A stretch of 64,000 nucleotides of DNA, from positions 1 to 64,000 of the forward strand of contig JAZNGH010000036.1 of assembly GCA_045576335.1 (NCBI GenBank), read 5' to 3'. The notes under the pieces were generated by a model. It was not told where the DNA came from and did not search any database. It saw only the letters and a program-made list of their open reading frames with translations. Below, piece by piece: positions 34,553 to 44,367 of the stretch. Position 1 is the first letter of the stretch; every line of letters begins with the position of its first letter. Both the position numbers and the translations under genes were made by a program. The stretch is from Scatosoma sp045576335. Its GTDB lineage: Bacteria; Bacillota; Clostridia; Christensenellales; Borkfalkiaceae.

Positions 34553-37174
34553 TTACTCTTCGTCAGCGGGTGCTTCCTCTTGCGGTTCGTCGTCCAAAAC
34601 TACCGTTTCTTCCACTTCTTCTACTTCCATTTCACCAACGAGATCCTCGGGGCTTAAATCCGCCGCCGTTTCTTCGGGCGCTTGCGTTTCCGCTTCGTCG
34701 TCGCGCTCGGTGACGTCTACGGTAGCAACGAGGCTGCCCTTGACGTTCATTACGCGTACGCCGCGCGTCGCTCTGCCGATACGGCTGATCGTGTCCGCGT
34801 GCATACGGATAATCGTTCCGCCCGTCGTGATAATCATAATATCGTTTTCGTCCGTTACGAGCTTCATATTCACCAGCTCACCCGTCTTTTCGTTGAAGAT
34901 ACCCGCTTTAATACCCTTACCGCCGCGGCTCTGCAAACGGTACTCGTCAAACGACGTGCGTTTTCCGTAGCCGAGCGAGGTGAGCGTAAACAAGTCTTGC
35001 GTTTCGTCCACGATAAGCATATCCACCACCACGTCGCCCTTGGCAAGGGAAATGGCTTTTACGCCCTGTGTGCCTCTGCCCGTAGGACGAACGTCCTTCT
35101 CGGAGAAGCGAATACACTTGCCGCCGCGCGAAGCGATAAATATCTCGTTTTCGCCCGTAGCGAACTGCACGGAAATAAGTCTGTCGTCCTCGTTGATCTT
35201 AATGGCAATCTTACCGTTTTTCGCGATACGCTTGAACTCGTCCGTATGCGTTTTCTTGATAAGACCCTTTTCGGTCGCCATTACGAGATATCCCGTTCCG
35301 TTTTCCAAAACGGGCAACACCGTTTCAATCTTTTCGCCTTGATCGAGCTGTACGATATTGACCACCGCTCTGCCGCGCGCCGTGCGGTTGGCTTCGGGGA
35401 TTTCGTAGCCCTTAATCGAGTACACCTTACCCTTCGACGAGAACAGCAAAATGGGATCGTGCGTGCAGCAAACGAACATTTTTTCCACGTAATCCTCGTC
35501 CTTGGGTCTGTGCGCGGTAATACCCTTGCCGCCGCGACCCTGTGCTTTGTATTCGGCGACAGGCAAACGCTTGATATACCCCGAATGGGTGATGGAAATA
35601 ACCACGTCCTCTCTGTCGATCAAATCCTCGTCGTCGATATTGCCGTAATCGACGGAAATTTCCGTCTTTCTCGGCGAGGGATATTTCTCTTTGATTTCCG
35701 TCAAATCGTTTCTGATAATCTCCAAAACGCGGTACTCGTTGGCAAGGATATCTTTGAGGTCTGCAATCGTTTTGAGCAAGCCGTCCAGCTCGTCTTTGAG
35801 CTTCTCCACCTCCAACGAAGTCAATCTTTGCAAGCGCATTTCCAAAATCGCATTCGCTTGCTTTTCGTCCAGCTCGAACGCACTCGTCAACCCGACGATT
35901 GCCGCGTTCTTGTCCGCGGAAGCTTTTATAATACGGATAACCTCGTCCACGTTCGCAAGCGCGAGTACAAGCCCCGCGATAATATGCGCGCGTTCCTCCG
36001 TCTTGTTCAAATCGTATTTCGTTCTACGCGTAATGACCTCTTTTTGGTGCTGCAAATAATAATATAAGATATCGCGCAAATTGAGCGTTTTCGGCTCGGT
36101 GCCGCTCTCCACGAGCGCGAGCAAAATGATACCGTCGGAAATTTGCAGCTTCGTCTTTTTATACAAGGTATTCAAAACGACCTGTGCATTCGCGTCCTTC
36201 TTGATTTCAATGACGATACGCATACCGTCTCTGTCCGATTCGTCGCGGATATCCGAAATACCCTCCAAACGCTTGTCGTTGACCATATCGGCAATCGCCT
36301 TAATCAGCAACGCTTTATTGACCTGATAGGGAATTTCCGTGACGACGATACGCGAACGGACGTTGCCGCCCGTGCCGTATTCCTCAATTTCGCACTTGGA
36401 GCGGATCACGATACTGCCCTGCCCCGTTCTGTACGCCTGACGAATCCCGCTTCTGCCCATAATCACGCCGCCCGTGGGGAAATCGGGCGCGGGGATATAT
36501 TCCATAAGCTCGTCCACCGTGATTTCGGGGTTGTCGATCATAGCGATCGTACCGTCGATAACCTCGGCAAGATTATGCGGAGGAATATTCGTCGCCATAC
36601 CCACGGCGATACCGTCCGCACCGTTTACGAGCAGGTTGGGGTATCTTGCGGGCAGAACGGTAGGCTCTTCCTCGCTTCCGTCGAAGTTGGGGATAAAATC
36701 TACCGTTTCCTTGTCCAAATCTTTGAGCATTTCCGCGGCAAGCTTGGTCAAGCGCGCTTCGGTGTAACGCATAGCCGCGGCGGAGTCGCCGTCCACGCTA
36801 CCGAAGTTGCCGTGACCGTCTACGAGCGGGAAGCTGATGGTAAATTCCTGTGCCAATCTTACGAGCGCGTCGTACACGGAGCTGTCGCCGTGGGGGTGGA
36901 ATTTACCCATACAGTCACCGACGATACGGGCGCATTTTCTGTACGCCTTGTCGTTGTAAAGTCCCATTTCGTGCATAGAGTAGAGAATACGGCGGTGTAC
37001 AGGTTTTAAGCCGTCGCGAACGTCGGGGATTGCACGCGATTTGTTTACCGCCATTGCGTACGCGATAAACGAGCGTTTCAGCTCCTCGTCTACTTCCATA
37101 TCAAGCGTTTTCGTCATTGCGAGGGTTTTCTTAAATTCCTCGGTCAATTCAGGGCTGGTTTCTTTTTTAGCCAT
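34553..37174 (-). CDS. gyrA: DNA gyrase subunit A
   Basis: The cleavage-rejoining subunit of gyrase, which supercoils DNA with GyrB. 873 residues with active-site Tyr137 (AMRYTEARL) and the quinolone region HPHGDSSVYD, where the residues matching E. coli Ser83 and Asp87 are S98 and D102, the susceptible-type state. The C-terminal beta-pinwheel with the GyrA box (QGRGGKG type) is present, followed by an acidic tail of about 50 residues. It lies 13 bp after gyrB. Confidence 0.98.
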   Translation of the reverse strand: MAKKETSPELTEEFKKTLAMTKTLDMEVDEELKRSFIAYAMAVNKSRAIPDVRDGLKPVHRRILYSMHEMGLYNDKAYRKCARIVGDCMGKFHPHGDSSVYDALVRLAQEFTISFPLVDGHGNFGSVDGDSAAAMRYTEARLTKLAAEMLKDLDKETVDFIPNFDGSEEEPTVLPARYPNLLVNGADGIAVGMATNIPPHNLAEVIDGTIAMIDNPEITVDELMEYIPAPDFPTGGVIMGRSGIRQAYRTGQGSIVIRSKCEIEEYGTGGNVRSRIVVTEIPYQVNKALLIKAIADMVNDKRLEGISDIRDESDRDGMRIVIEIKKDANAQVVLNTLYKKTKLQISDGIILLALVESGTEPKTLNLRDILYYYLQHQKEVITRRTKYDLNKTEERAHIIAGLVLALANVDEVIRIIKASADKNAAIVGLTSAFELDEKQANAILEMRLQRLTSLEVEKLKDELDGLLKTIADLKDILANEYRVLEIIRNDLTEIKEKYPSPRKTEISVDYGNIDDEDLIDREDVVISITHSGYIKRLPVAEYKAQGRGGKGITAHRPKDEDYVEKMFVCCTHDPILLFSSKGKVYSIKGYEIPEANRTARGRAVVNIVQLDQGEKIETVLPVLENGTGYLVMATEKGLIKKTHTDEFKRIAKNGKIAIKINEDDRLISVQFATGENEIFIASRGGKCIRFSEKDVRPTGRGTQGVKAISLAKGDVVVDMLIVDETQDLFTLTSLGYGKRTSFDEYRLQSRGGKGIKAGIFNEKTGELVNMKLVTDENDIMIITTGGTIIRMHADTISRIGRATRGVRVMNVKGSLVATVDVTERDDEAETQAPEETAADLSPEDLVGEMEVEEVEETVVLDDEPQEEAPADEE

Positions 37175-37187
37175 TTTCTTACCCTCC

Positions 37188-39101
37188 TCAAATATCCAAA
37201 TCCGTTACGAGGGAAGCGTTTTCCTCGATAAACTTACGGCGAAGCGCGGGATTTTCGCCCATCAGCATTGCAAACATCTGGTCGGCTTCCGCCGCATCCT
37301 GCATCGTTACGCGGATAAGCGTACGCGTCGCGGGGTTCATTGTCGTATCCCAAAGCTGTTCTTTGCTCATTTCACCAAGACCTTTATAGCGTTGGTATTC
37401 GATTTTACCCGTCGCATTCTTGTCGTATTCGATTTTTTCTTCTTCCGAATACAAATAATCGTCGTGGCCTTTATAGCTCGCCTTGTAAAGGGGCGGCTTT
37501 GCCGCGTATACGTGACCGTGCTCGATAAGCGGCCGCATATAACGGAACAGGAACGTATACAGCAAAATACGGATATGCGCGCCGTCTACGTCGGCATCCG
37601 TCATAGAGATAATACGGTCGTAACGAAGCTTGCTTTCGTCGAAATCGTCCAAGATACCGCACCCGAACGCCGTAATCATAGACTTGATTTCTTCGTTTTC
37701 AAGCACGCGGTTCAAGCGTACCTTTTCTACGTTCAAAATTTTACCGCGGAGGGGCAAAATCGCTTGGAAACGTCTGTCGCGCCCCTGTTTTGCCGTACCG
37801 CCTGCCGAGTCGCCCTCTACGATATAAATTTCGCAAAGCTCGCTTCTTCTGTCCGAGCAGTCCGCAAGCTTTCCAGGGAGCGTGGTCGAGCCGAGCACGC
37901 CCTTTCTTCTCGTCAGCTCTCTTGCGTTTCTCGCCGCGTCACGCGCCTTTTGCGCGGTGATACAACGGAGCACCAGCTCTTTGGCAACGCTGGGGTTTTC
38001 TTCCAAGAACGTACCCATATGCTCGGTCACGCATTTATTGACGAATACACGAATGGTGCTGTTGTTGAGCTTGTCCTTCGTTTGCGATTCGAACTGTGCG
38101 TTGGTGAGCTTGACGGAAACGACCGCCGTAATACCCTCCATAACGTCCTCGCCCGAAAGCTTGTCGTTATCCTTTAATATATTCAGCTTTTTACCCGCGT
38201 CGTTAATGACCTTGGTAAGCGCCATTTTCAAGCCCGCCACGTGCGTACCGCCGTCAATGGTGTTGACGTTGTTGGCGTAGCTGTAAATGACTTCGCTGTA
38301 CGATTCGTTGTATTGAATGGCAACCTCGCAAACGGTGTCGCCGTCCTGTTCTTCAAAGTATACGGGCGCGGGAAACAACAGCTCCTCACGGCTCTTGTTC
38401 AGCTCCTCTACGAACGAACAAATACCGCCCTCGTAGCAGAACGAATCCACCTTTTCCTGCCCCGCACGCTTGTCCTCCAAGGTGATACGAAGCCCCTTGT
38501 TCAAGTACGCAAGCTCGCGCAATCTGCCCTTTAAGGTGTCGTAATTAAAAATCGTCGTTTCAAAAATTTCCGCGTCGGGCAGGAAAGTTACTTTCGTACC
38601 CATTTCGTCCGACTCGCCGACGATTTGCACGCTTCTTTGCGGCACGCCGCGGTTGTAGACTTGGCGGAACACCTTGCCCTCGTGGCGCACCTCCGCCTCC
38701 AACCATTCAGACAGCGCGTTGACGGCTTTTACGCCGACCCCGTGCAAGCCGCTCGAAACCTTGTACCCCGAATCACCGCCGAACTTACCGCCCGCGTTGA
38801 CTTTGGTAAATACGACCTCCAAGGTGGAAATTCCCTCCTTGGGGTGGATATCGGTGGGAATACCGCGACCGTTGTCTTGAACGGTGCAGCTCCCGTCGTC
38901 GTTGATCGTCACCTCGATATGCGTACAGTATCCCGCCAACGCCTCGTCGATAGAGTTATCCACGACCTCGTGTACGAGGTGGTGAAGCCCCTTTGCGTCG
39001 GTGGACGAGATATACATACCGGGGCGCTTACGGATATGCTCCAAGCCGTCGAGGACTTGTATTTGTTCCGCGCCGTATTCGCCTTCTACTCTTTCCGCCA
39101 T
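37188..39101 (-). CDS. gyrB: DNA gyrase subunit B
   Basis: The ATPase subunit of gyrase. 637 residues: GHKL ATP-binding domain (EVVDNSIDEALAG near 45-57; GLHGVG near 115), transducer, and TOPRIM domain with EGDSAGGTAKQGRDR and the DADVDG acidic triad. The C-terminus has the Gram-positive length without the extra E. coli insert. It is followed by gyrA; a TATAAT lies about 70 bp upstream. The usual neighbours recF and dnaA are absent from this locus. Confidence 0.98.
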   Translation of the reverse strand: MAERVEGEYGAEQIQVLDGLEHIRKRPGMYISSTDAKGLHHLVHEVVDNSIDEALAGYCTHIEVTINDDGSCTVQDNGRGIPTDIHPKEGISTLEVVFTKVNAGGKFGGDSGYKVSSGLHGVGVKAVNALSEWLEAEVRHEGKVFRQVYNRGVPQRSVQIVGESDEMGTKVTFLPDAEIFETTIFNYDTLKGRLRELAYLNKGLRITLEDKRAGQEKVDSFCYEGGICSFVEELNKSREELLFPAPVYFEEQDGDTVCEVAIQYNESYSEVIYSYANNVNTIDGGTHVAGLKMALTKVINDAGKKLNILKDNDKLSGEDVMEGITAVVSVKLTNAQFESQTKDKLNNSTIRVFVNKCVTEHMGTFLEENPSVAKELVLRCITAQKARDAARNARELTRRKGVLGSTTLPGKLADCSDRRSELCEIYIVEGDSAGGTAKQGRDRRFQAILPLRGKILNVEKVRLNRVLENEEIKSMITAFGCGILDDFDESKLRYDRIISMTDADVDGAHIRILLYTFLFRYMRPLIEHGHVYAAKPPLYKASYKGHDDYLYSEEEKIEYDKNATGKIEYQRYKGLGEMSKEQLWDTTMNPATRTLIRVTMQDAAEADQMFAMLMGENPALRRKFIEENASLVTDLDI

Positions 39102-39304
39102 TTTTATTTTCTCCCGTTTCGATTCCCTTTTTTATAAAAAAGGGAAAGCGTTATTTTTACAACCCTATTATACCACACCTCAAAGGCAAAAGTCCAGCGA
39201 ATGAACGAAGATTTTTTGCTCTTTCCCCTAAATTCTTTCACAAAGCCTCTCTATACCCCAAAAAACGACGATTTCCCCTTTCTCGGGTAAGAATACGAGC
39301 GCAA

Positions 39305-39336
39305 AAAAAACGGGCGTTTTTGCGCCCGTTTTTTAT
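39305..39336 (-). terminator. Terminator of the MATE gene
   Basis: A 12-bp stem (39305-39316 with 39323-39334) just past the MATE stop, rich in Ts on both sides. Confidence 0.8.
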
Positions 39337-39361
39337 TTTGCAATTTCGAAAGCAGGTCAAT

Positions 39362-40726
39362 TCACTTTTTCTTGAAATGCCCTTGCTTTGCCGCAAGCAA
39401 ATAATACGAAATCAACTGCATACCGCCCGACAAAATCCAAGTGAGCGGGTACAGGATATAAATTTGCTCAATCGTTTGCGTGGGAAAGGTGGGATATATA
39501 AAGGAAAGGTACAAAATGCGGACGAGGCAGGTAAACACGAGGTTTATCAGCATCGGAAAAAAGGAATATCCCATACCGCGAAGCGCACCGCCGTAGCAGC
39601 CCATAATAAGCACCAAAAAATAGGTCGTGCTCACGATTGCCACCCGCCGCAAAGCCCATTCGAGCACGGCGGGGTCGCTGTTATAAATGGAGCAAACGTA
39701 CCGCCCCAGCGTACCCATCAAAAGACAGTATACGCCCATACAGCACCCGCCCGCAAACAAGCCCGCGCCGATAACGCGGTGTACGCGTTCGGGCTTTTCC
39801 GCGCCGATATTTTGTCCGACGAAGGTCACGACGGACTTTTCTATCGCCGAGCCGAACGAATCCCCCAGCGTGTCGATATTCACGGACACGGTATTCCCCG
39901 CGATAGCAGCTTCGCCATAGGCGTTTACCGAGCTTTGCACGAACAAATTAGAAAACGAAAACAAACACGAGCTTATGCCCATCGGTATACCTATACGGAT
40001 AATCGTTGCAAGTTCCTTTTTACAAAATCGGGTCTTGCGCACGGAATATTTCAGCGCGCCGTCCGCCTTGCGTAAATCGAGCACGATCCACACCGCGGAC
40101 ACGTATTGCGAAATCGTCGTTCCCAACGCCACGCCCACTACGTGCATATTAAAAAAGATAACTGTGATAGCGTTAATAACGACGTTGAGCGCGCCTGCTA
40201 CGAACAGATATAAAAGCGGTTTTTTCGTTTCGCCCACGCCCCGCATCAACGCCGCACCGAAATTGTAAATCATCAGCGCGGGCGCGCCGAGGAAATAAAT
40301 CTGCATATAAATCACCGAATAATCGATAATTTCCGCGGGCGTTTTGATGAGCTGCATAAGCGTCCGTGAGAGCAACACGCCGACGAGCAGCACGAACACG
40401 CCGCTGACGAGAGAAGCCGCCATAGCGGTATGCACTACGCGTTCTTGGCGCTGCTCGTCCTTTGCGCCGTAGGCGTTCGCCATCGCGACGTTCGCGCCGA
40501 TAGAAATTCCGATAAACAGGTTTACAATCAAATGAATGGTGGACGAGGTCGCACCCACCGCCGCCTGATATTCCGAGCCGCCGAACTGCCCTACGATTGC
40601 GATATCCGCGGCGTTGAACAGCATTTGCAAAAAGGTGGCAAGAGCCATAGGAATAGCAAAAAAGACGAGGTTTTTCAAAACCTTGCCGTTTGTAAAATCC
40701 CTTTTTTGCTTTGCCGTTTTTTCCAT
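39362..40726 (-). CDS. MATE-family efflux transporter
   Basis: A cation-coupled multidrug or metabolite exporter. 454 residues with twelve predicted membrane segments in two bundles. Landmarks are PMALATFLQMLFNAADIAIV near the N-terminus and GIPMGISSCLFSFSNL at the start of the second half. No accessory domain. It stands alone between gyrBA and gapA; the substrate cannot be read from the sequence. Confidence 0.93.
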   Translation of the reverse strand: MEKTAKQKRDFTNGKVLKNLVFFAIPMALATFLQMLFNAADIAIVGQFGGSEYQAAVGATSSTIHLIVNLFIGISIGANVAMANAYGAKDEQRQERVVHTAMAASLVSGVFVLLVGVLLSRTLMQLIKTPAEIIDYSVIYMQIYFLGAPALMIYNFGAALMRGVGETKKPLLYLFVAGALNVVINAITVIFFNMHVVGVALGTTISQYVSAVWIVLDLRKADGALKYSVRKTRFCKKELATIIRIGIPMGISSCLFSFSNLFVQSSVNAYGEAAIAGNTVSVNIDTLGDSFGSAIEKSVVTFVGQNIGAEKPERVHRVIGAGLFAGGCCMGVYCLLMGTLGRYVCSIYNSDPAVLEWALRRVAIVSTTYFLVLIMGCYGGALRGMGYSFFPMLINLVFTCLVRILYLSFIYPTFPTQTIEQIYILYPLTWILSGGMQLISYYLLAAKQGHFKKK

Positions 40727-40830
40727 AACGGCTATATTATAGCTTTAATTTTGCAATTTGTCAATAAAAGAAAGTTCTTTGAATAATTTTAATTTCGTAA
40801 AATAATTTTTGCTTTGAACGCTCAAAATTA

Positions 40831-40859
40831 TTGACGAATGGAAAAAAGTGTGGTAGAAT
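40831..40859 (+). promoter_or_regulatory. Promoter of gapA
   Basis: TTGACG (40831-40836), 17 bp, TAGAAT (40854-40859). Confidence 0.75.
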
Positions 40860-40950
40860 AGTATTTGGACAAGAGCGGATTGTCAATTTTTTCCGTTCGC
40901 CCAAAAACCGTCATTAAATAAAATTTTTCATAAATTGGAGGATCTCTACT

Positions 40951-41970
40951 ATGGCAAACGTAAAAGTTGCAATCAACGGTTTCGGCCGTATCGGCCGTTT
41001 GGCGTTCAGACAGATGTTCGGCGCAGAAGGCTATGACGTCGTTGCGATCAACGACCTTACCAGCCCCTCGATGCTCGCGCACCTTCTCAAATACGATTCC
41101 GCGCAGGGCAGATACGCACTCGCTGACACGGTTTCGGCTGACGACGAAGCAGGTACGATTACCGTAAACGGCAAAACCATCAAAATCTATGCGGAAAAAG
41201 ACGCAAACAACTGCCCTTGGGCAGCTAACGACGTAGACGTTGTTCTTGAATGTACCGGCTTCTACACCTCGAAAGCAAAATCCCAAGCGCACATCAACGC
41301 AGGCGCGAAGAAAGTCGTTATTTCCGCTCCCGCAGGCAACGACCTTCCTACGATCGTTTACAGCGTAAACGAAAAGACGCTTACGGCAAACGATACGATC
41401 ATCTCGGCTGCTTCCTGCACCACCAACTGCCTTGCTCCTATGGCGAACACGCTCAACAAGCTTTGCAAGATCAAGAAAGGTTATATGACCACGATCCACG
41501 CTTACACGGGCGATCAGATGGTACTTGACGGACCTCACCGCAAAGGCGATTTGCGCCGTGCGCGTGCCGCTGCCGTTAATATCGTTCCCAACTCCACGGG
41601 TGCAGCAAAGGCTATCGGCTTGGTTATCCCCGAACTCAACGGCGTGCTTGACGGTTGCGCACAACGCGTTCCCGTTCCCACCGGTTCGCTTACCCAGCTC
41701 GTTGCAGTTTGCGAAGGCGAAATCGACGCGGCTTCCGTAAACGCGGCTATGAAAGCAGCTGCTTCCAAGTCCTTCGGTTACACGGAAGAAGAAATCGTTT
41801 CCTCCGATATTATCGGTATCACCTACGGTTCGCTCTTCGACGCTACGCAAACGAAGTGTATGCCTATGGGCGACGGTACGACCCTCGTTAAAGTCGTTTC
41901 TTGGTACGACAACGAGAACTCCTACACCAGCCAGATGGTAAGAACGATTAAATACTTCGCGGAGCTTTAA
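40951..41970 (+). CDS. gapA: Glyceraldehyde-3-phosphate dehydrogenase, type I
   Basis: The glycolytic oxidation of glyceraldehyde-3-phosphate with NAD. 339 residues: Rossmann motif INGFGRIGR (8-16), D35 in INDL favouring NAD over NADP, catalytic Cys156 in SCTTNC, and SWYDNENSYT near the C-terminus. Codon use is smooth and the Shine-Dalgarno GGAGGATC strong, as expected for a highly expressed gene. Monocistronic, ending at the hairpin at 41989. Confidence 0.98.
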   Translation: MANVKVAINGFGRIGRLAFRQMFGAEGYDVVAINDLTSPSMLAHLLKYDSAQGRYALADTVSADDEAGTITVNGKTIKIYAEKDANNCPWAANDVDVVLECTGFYTSKAKSQAHINAGAKKVVISAPAGNDLPTIVYSVNEKTLTANDTIISAASCTTNCLAPMANTLNKLCKIKKGYMTTIHAYTGDQMVLDGPHRKGDLRRARAAAVNIVPNSTGAAKAIGLVIPELNGVLDGCAQRVPVPTGSLTQLVAVCEGEIDAASVNAAMKAAASKSFGYTEEEIVSSDIIGITYGSLFDATQTKCMPMGDGTTLVKVVSWYDNENSYTSQMVRTIKYFAEL

Positions 41971-41988
41971 TCAAATAAAAAACAAACG

Positions 41989-42016
41989 CCCCTCGGCATA
42001 CAGCCGAGGGGTTTTT
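41989..42016 (+). terminator. Terminator of gapA
   Basis: A 9-bp GC-rich stem (41989-41997 with 42003-42011), followed by TTTTT. Confidence 0.92.
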
Positions 42017-42021
42017 GCTTG

Positions 42022-42759
42022 TTATCTTCGACGTTGATTTCTCCCGAACAGTAAAAGCACCCAAACCGCAAAGCGCAAGAAATACACGAGCGAGGTCAAA
42101 AGCGCGGCGACGTAGGTCTGTGCCGCGGCGGAAAGCATCTTCTCCACGAACGGGGCTTCCTCCTCCGTCACAACCCCCTCGGCAAGCAGCAGCTGCTTGG
42201 CGCGACGGCTGGCATTCAGCTCCACGGGCAGGGTCACGAAAGTAAACAACGCGCTCGTACCGTACAAAATCACGCCCACAATCGCCAAATAAAAGCCAAG
42301 GTTGGAATATTGCGTAGTCGCCACCACGAAATCCAAAAGCAAGCCCACAAGCACGAGCGGCAACGCAAGCCTGCTGCCCACGTTGGCAATCGGCACGAGC
42401 ACACTCCTGATTTTGTAGGGCAAATACCCCTTTTTCTTCTGCATTACGTGCCCAATCTCGTGCGCGGCAACGGCAACCGCCGCCACCGAATCGTCGCCGT
42501 AAACACTCTCGGAAAGCCCGACGGTTTTTTTCGTGGGGTGATAGTGATCGGTCAAAACGCCTTTTATCCGCTCGACGGAAATATCCGTCACACCGCCTGC
42601 CCGAAGCAGGCGTATTGCCGTATCGTAGCCCGTCATTTTAGAAGAAACGCGGATATCCTTATACGCCGCAAAGGTCGAACGCACTTTCGCACTCGCACGG
42701 GTGGCGAATATACCGCAAATTAAAATCAAACCCAAAAATACCCAGTAATAGTAATACAT
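42022..42759 (-). CDS. Membrane zinc metallopeptidase, YugP type
   Basis: A 245-residue membrane-anchored neutral zinc peptidase. An N-terminal membrane segment (about 3-20) is followed by the HEIGH zinc motif in AAHEIGHVMQ (H100, E101, H104) and two or three C-terminal membrane segments. Substrate and role are unknown in most hosts. It is followed on the same strand, upstream, by rsmI 30 bp away, so the two may form one unit. Confidence 0.9.
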   Translation of the reverse strand: MYYYYWVFLGLILICGIFATRASAKVRSTFAAYKDIRVSSKMTGYDTAIRLLRAGGVTDISVERIKGVLTDHYHPTKKTVGLSESVYGDDSVAAVAVAAHEIGHVMQKKKGYLPYKIRSVLVPIANVGSRLALPLVLVGLLLDFVVATTQYSNLGFYLAIVGVILYGTSALFTFVTLPVELNASRRAKQLLLAEGVVTEEEAPFVEKMLSAAAQTYVAALLTSLVYFLRFAVWVLLLFGRNQRRR

Positions 42760-42789
42760 ATACCCTCCTACTTACAGTATACCCCGTTT

Positions 42790-43593
42790 TTACAAATCAA
42801 TTGCAAAGGGGTACAGCTCGGATTTGGACACGCCGCGATCCTTCGCGGCTTTTTTCAACGCTTCCTTTTTATCCAACCCCGCGCGCATATAATGGCGGAT
42901 ATGCTCCGTTTCAGACAGCGCGTTGAGCGGGTTTTCCCTTTCGCCCGCGCCCTCGACGACGAGCACGTATTCCCCGCGCTTTTCCCCCTCCAAGCCCTTT
43001 TCGAGCGTGAAATTCACCGCTTCCTCGTGCAGCTTGGTAATCTCGCGAACAGCCGCCGCGCGGCGGTCGCCGAATACCTCGTACATCACGGCGATATATT
43101 TATCCACGTCTTGGGGCGCGGCGTGGAAAACGAGGGTCAAATCAGTGTCCTTGTATTTTTCCAAAACCGCCCTTCGCTCACCCGTCTTTTCGGGCAAAAA
43201 CCCGATAAACGCAAACCTGTCGGCAGGCAGCGCGGATAAAACGAGCGCGGCAACGAACGCGCACGCGCCGGGGATAAGCGTATACGGCTCGCCCGCCTCG
43301 CGGAGCGTTCTGCATACGATATTACCAGGGTCGGACACCACGGGCGTTCCCGCGTCGGAAACCACAGCCACCCTTTCCCCCCGCCGTGACGCTTCTAAAA
43401 TTTTAGCCGCCGCTTCCGTTTCGTTGAATTTATGGCACGCATACAACGGCTTCTTGATTTCGTACGCATTCAAAAGCTTGATCGTATGCCGCGTATCCTC
43501 GCAAAATATCACGTCCGCTTCTTTGAGCGTTTCCAACGCGCGCAAGGTGATATCCTTTAAGTTTCCTATCGGCGTCGCTACAAAACTAACCAT
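42790..43593 (-). CDS. rsmI: 16S rRNA (cytidine-1402-2'-O)-methyltransferase
   Basis: AdoMet-dependent 2'-O methylation of C1402 in the ribosomal P site. 267 residues of the tetrapyrrole-methylase fold: VATPIGNLKDITLRALETL (5-23), FCEDTRHTIKLLN (about 31-43) and VSDAGTPVVSDPG (about 78-90). It lies 12 bp after the trmN6-like gene, and both modify RNA. Confidence 0.95.
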   Translation of the reverse strand: MVSFVATPIGNLKDITLRALETLKEADVIFCEDTRHTIKLLNAYEIKKPLYACHKFNETEAAAKILEASRRGERVAVVSDAGTPVVSDPGNIVCRTLREAGEPYTLIPGACAFVAALVLSALPADRFAFIGFLPEKTGERRAVLEKYKDTDLTLVFHAAPQDVDKYIAVMYEVFGDRRAAAVREITKLHEEAVNFTLEKGLEGEKRGEYVLVVEGAGERENPLNALSETEHIRHYMRAGLDKKEALKKAAKDRGVSKSELYPFAIDL

Positions 43594-43605
43594 ATTTTTC
43601 TCCCG

Positions 43606-44295
43606 TTAATTACAAATCGTGGGCAATATTTCCACGGACGGCTTGCCGCCCTTGACCCCCTCCACCATTACGAGATAGGGCTTCGCACCCTCTTTTCCCG
43701 CCACGAACTGTATTTTCTTGATTTCTATATTCACCGCGCGAAAGAGATAGCAAAGCTCGGCGATGCGGTCGGCGCGGTTGACGAGCGCAATCCTCCCGCC
43801 GAATTTGAGCGCGAACGCCGCCGCCTTGGCAATCTCGGCGAGGTTGACGGTAAGCTCCTTTCGGCAAATCGCCTTTTCGTACGTTTCGTTTTCCAAGCCG
43901 CCCCGCTCGTAAGGGGGATTGCAAAGCACGAGCGAAAATTTTTCGCGATAGCATTCGGGAATATCCTGCAATCTGCCGCAAACGAAGCTGAAATTGTCAA
44001 AGCCGTTGACTTTCGCCGTCTTGACGGAAAGCTCGGAAAGAGGCTTTTGCAGCTCGAAAAGCGTAAAGCGCAAATCCTTTTTAGCCGTTCTGTTCAAAGC
44101 GTAAAAATGGTAGGCAACGATTCCGCTCCCCGCGCAAAAATCGGCGACGGTATCCCCGTTTTTTGCCCTTGCAAAACGGGACAAAAGCACGGAATCGGAG
44201 GTAAAACGGTACAAACGCGTATCCTGCACGATTTTCAAACCGTCCATTTGCATATCTTCCAACACTTCGTTTTCGCTTAAAATCATCTCTTGCAT
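43606..44295 (-). CDS. trmN6: tRNA1(Val) (adenine37-N6)-methyltransferase family protein
   Basis: A class I methyltransferase of the TrmN6/YabB group. 229 residues from the chosen start: substrate-entry motif LYRFTSDSVLLSRFA, motif I VADFCAGSGIVAYH and catalytic NPPY in LCNPPYERGG. A promoter (44302-44330) puts the transcription start at about 44295, on this ATG, so the mRNA is probably leaderless; the open frame further upstream would lie outside the transcript. Confidence 0.88.
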   Translation of the reverse strand: MQEMILSENEVLEDMQMDGLKIVQDTRLYRFTSDSVLLSRFARAKNGDTVADFCAGSGIVAYHFYALNRTAKKDLRFTLFELQKPLSELSVKTAKVNGFDNFSFVCGRLQDIPECYREKFSLVLCNPPYERGGLENETYEKAICRKELTVNLAEIAKAAAFALKFGGRIALVNRADRIAELCYLFRAVNIEIKKIQFVAGKEGAKPYLVMVEGVKGGKPSVEILPTICN

Positions 44296-44301
44296 AGCAT
44301 A

Positions 44302-44330
44302 AGTATAACAGCGTTGCGTGCAAAAGTCAA
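44302..44330 (-). promoter_or_regulatory. Promoter for leaderless trmN6-rsmI transcript
   Basis: TTGACT (44325-44330), 17 bp, TATACT (44302-44307); the expected start point coincides with the ATG at 44295. Confidence 0.7.
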
Positions 44331-44367
44331 TGAAATGCGGATAGTTGGATAGGAAAAAACACATACT

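Noticed and set aside
34682..36067. 461-codon plus-strand frame opposite gyrA
   Set aside because: Antisense to the conserved gyrA reading frame, without any family feature.
40828..41850. 340-codon minus-strand frame opposite gapA
   Set aside because: The result of biased codon use in gapA; no start signal and no recognisable protein.
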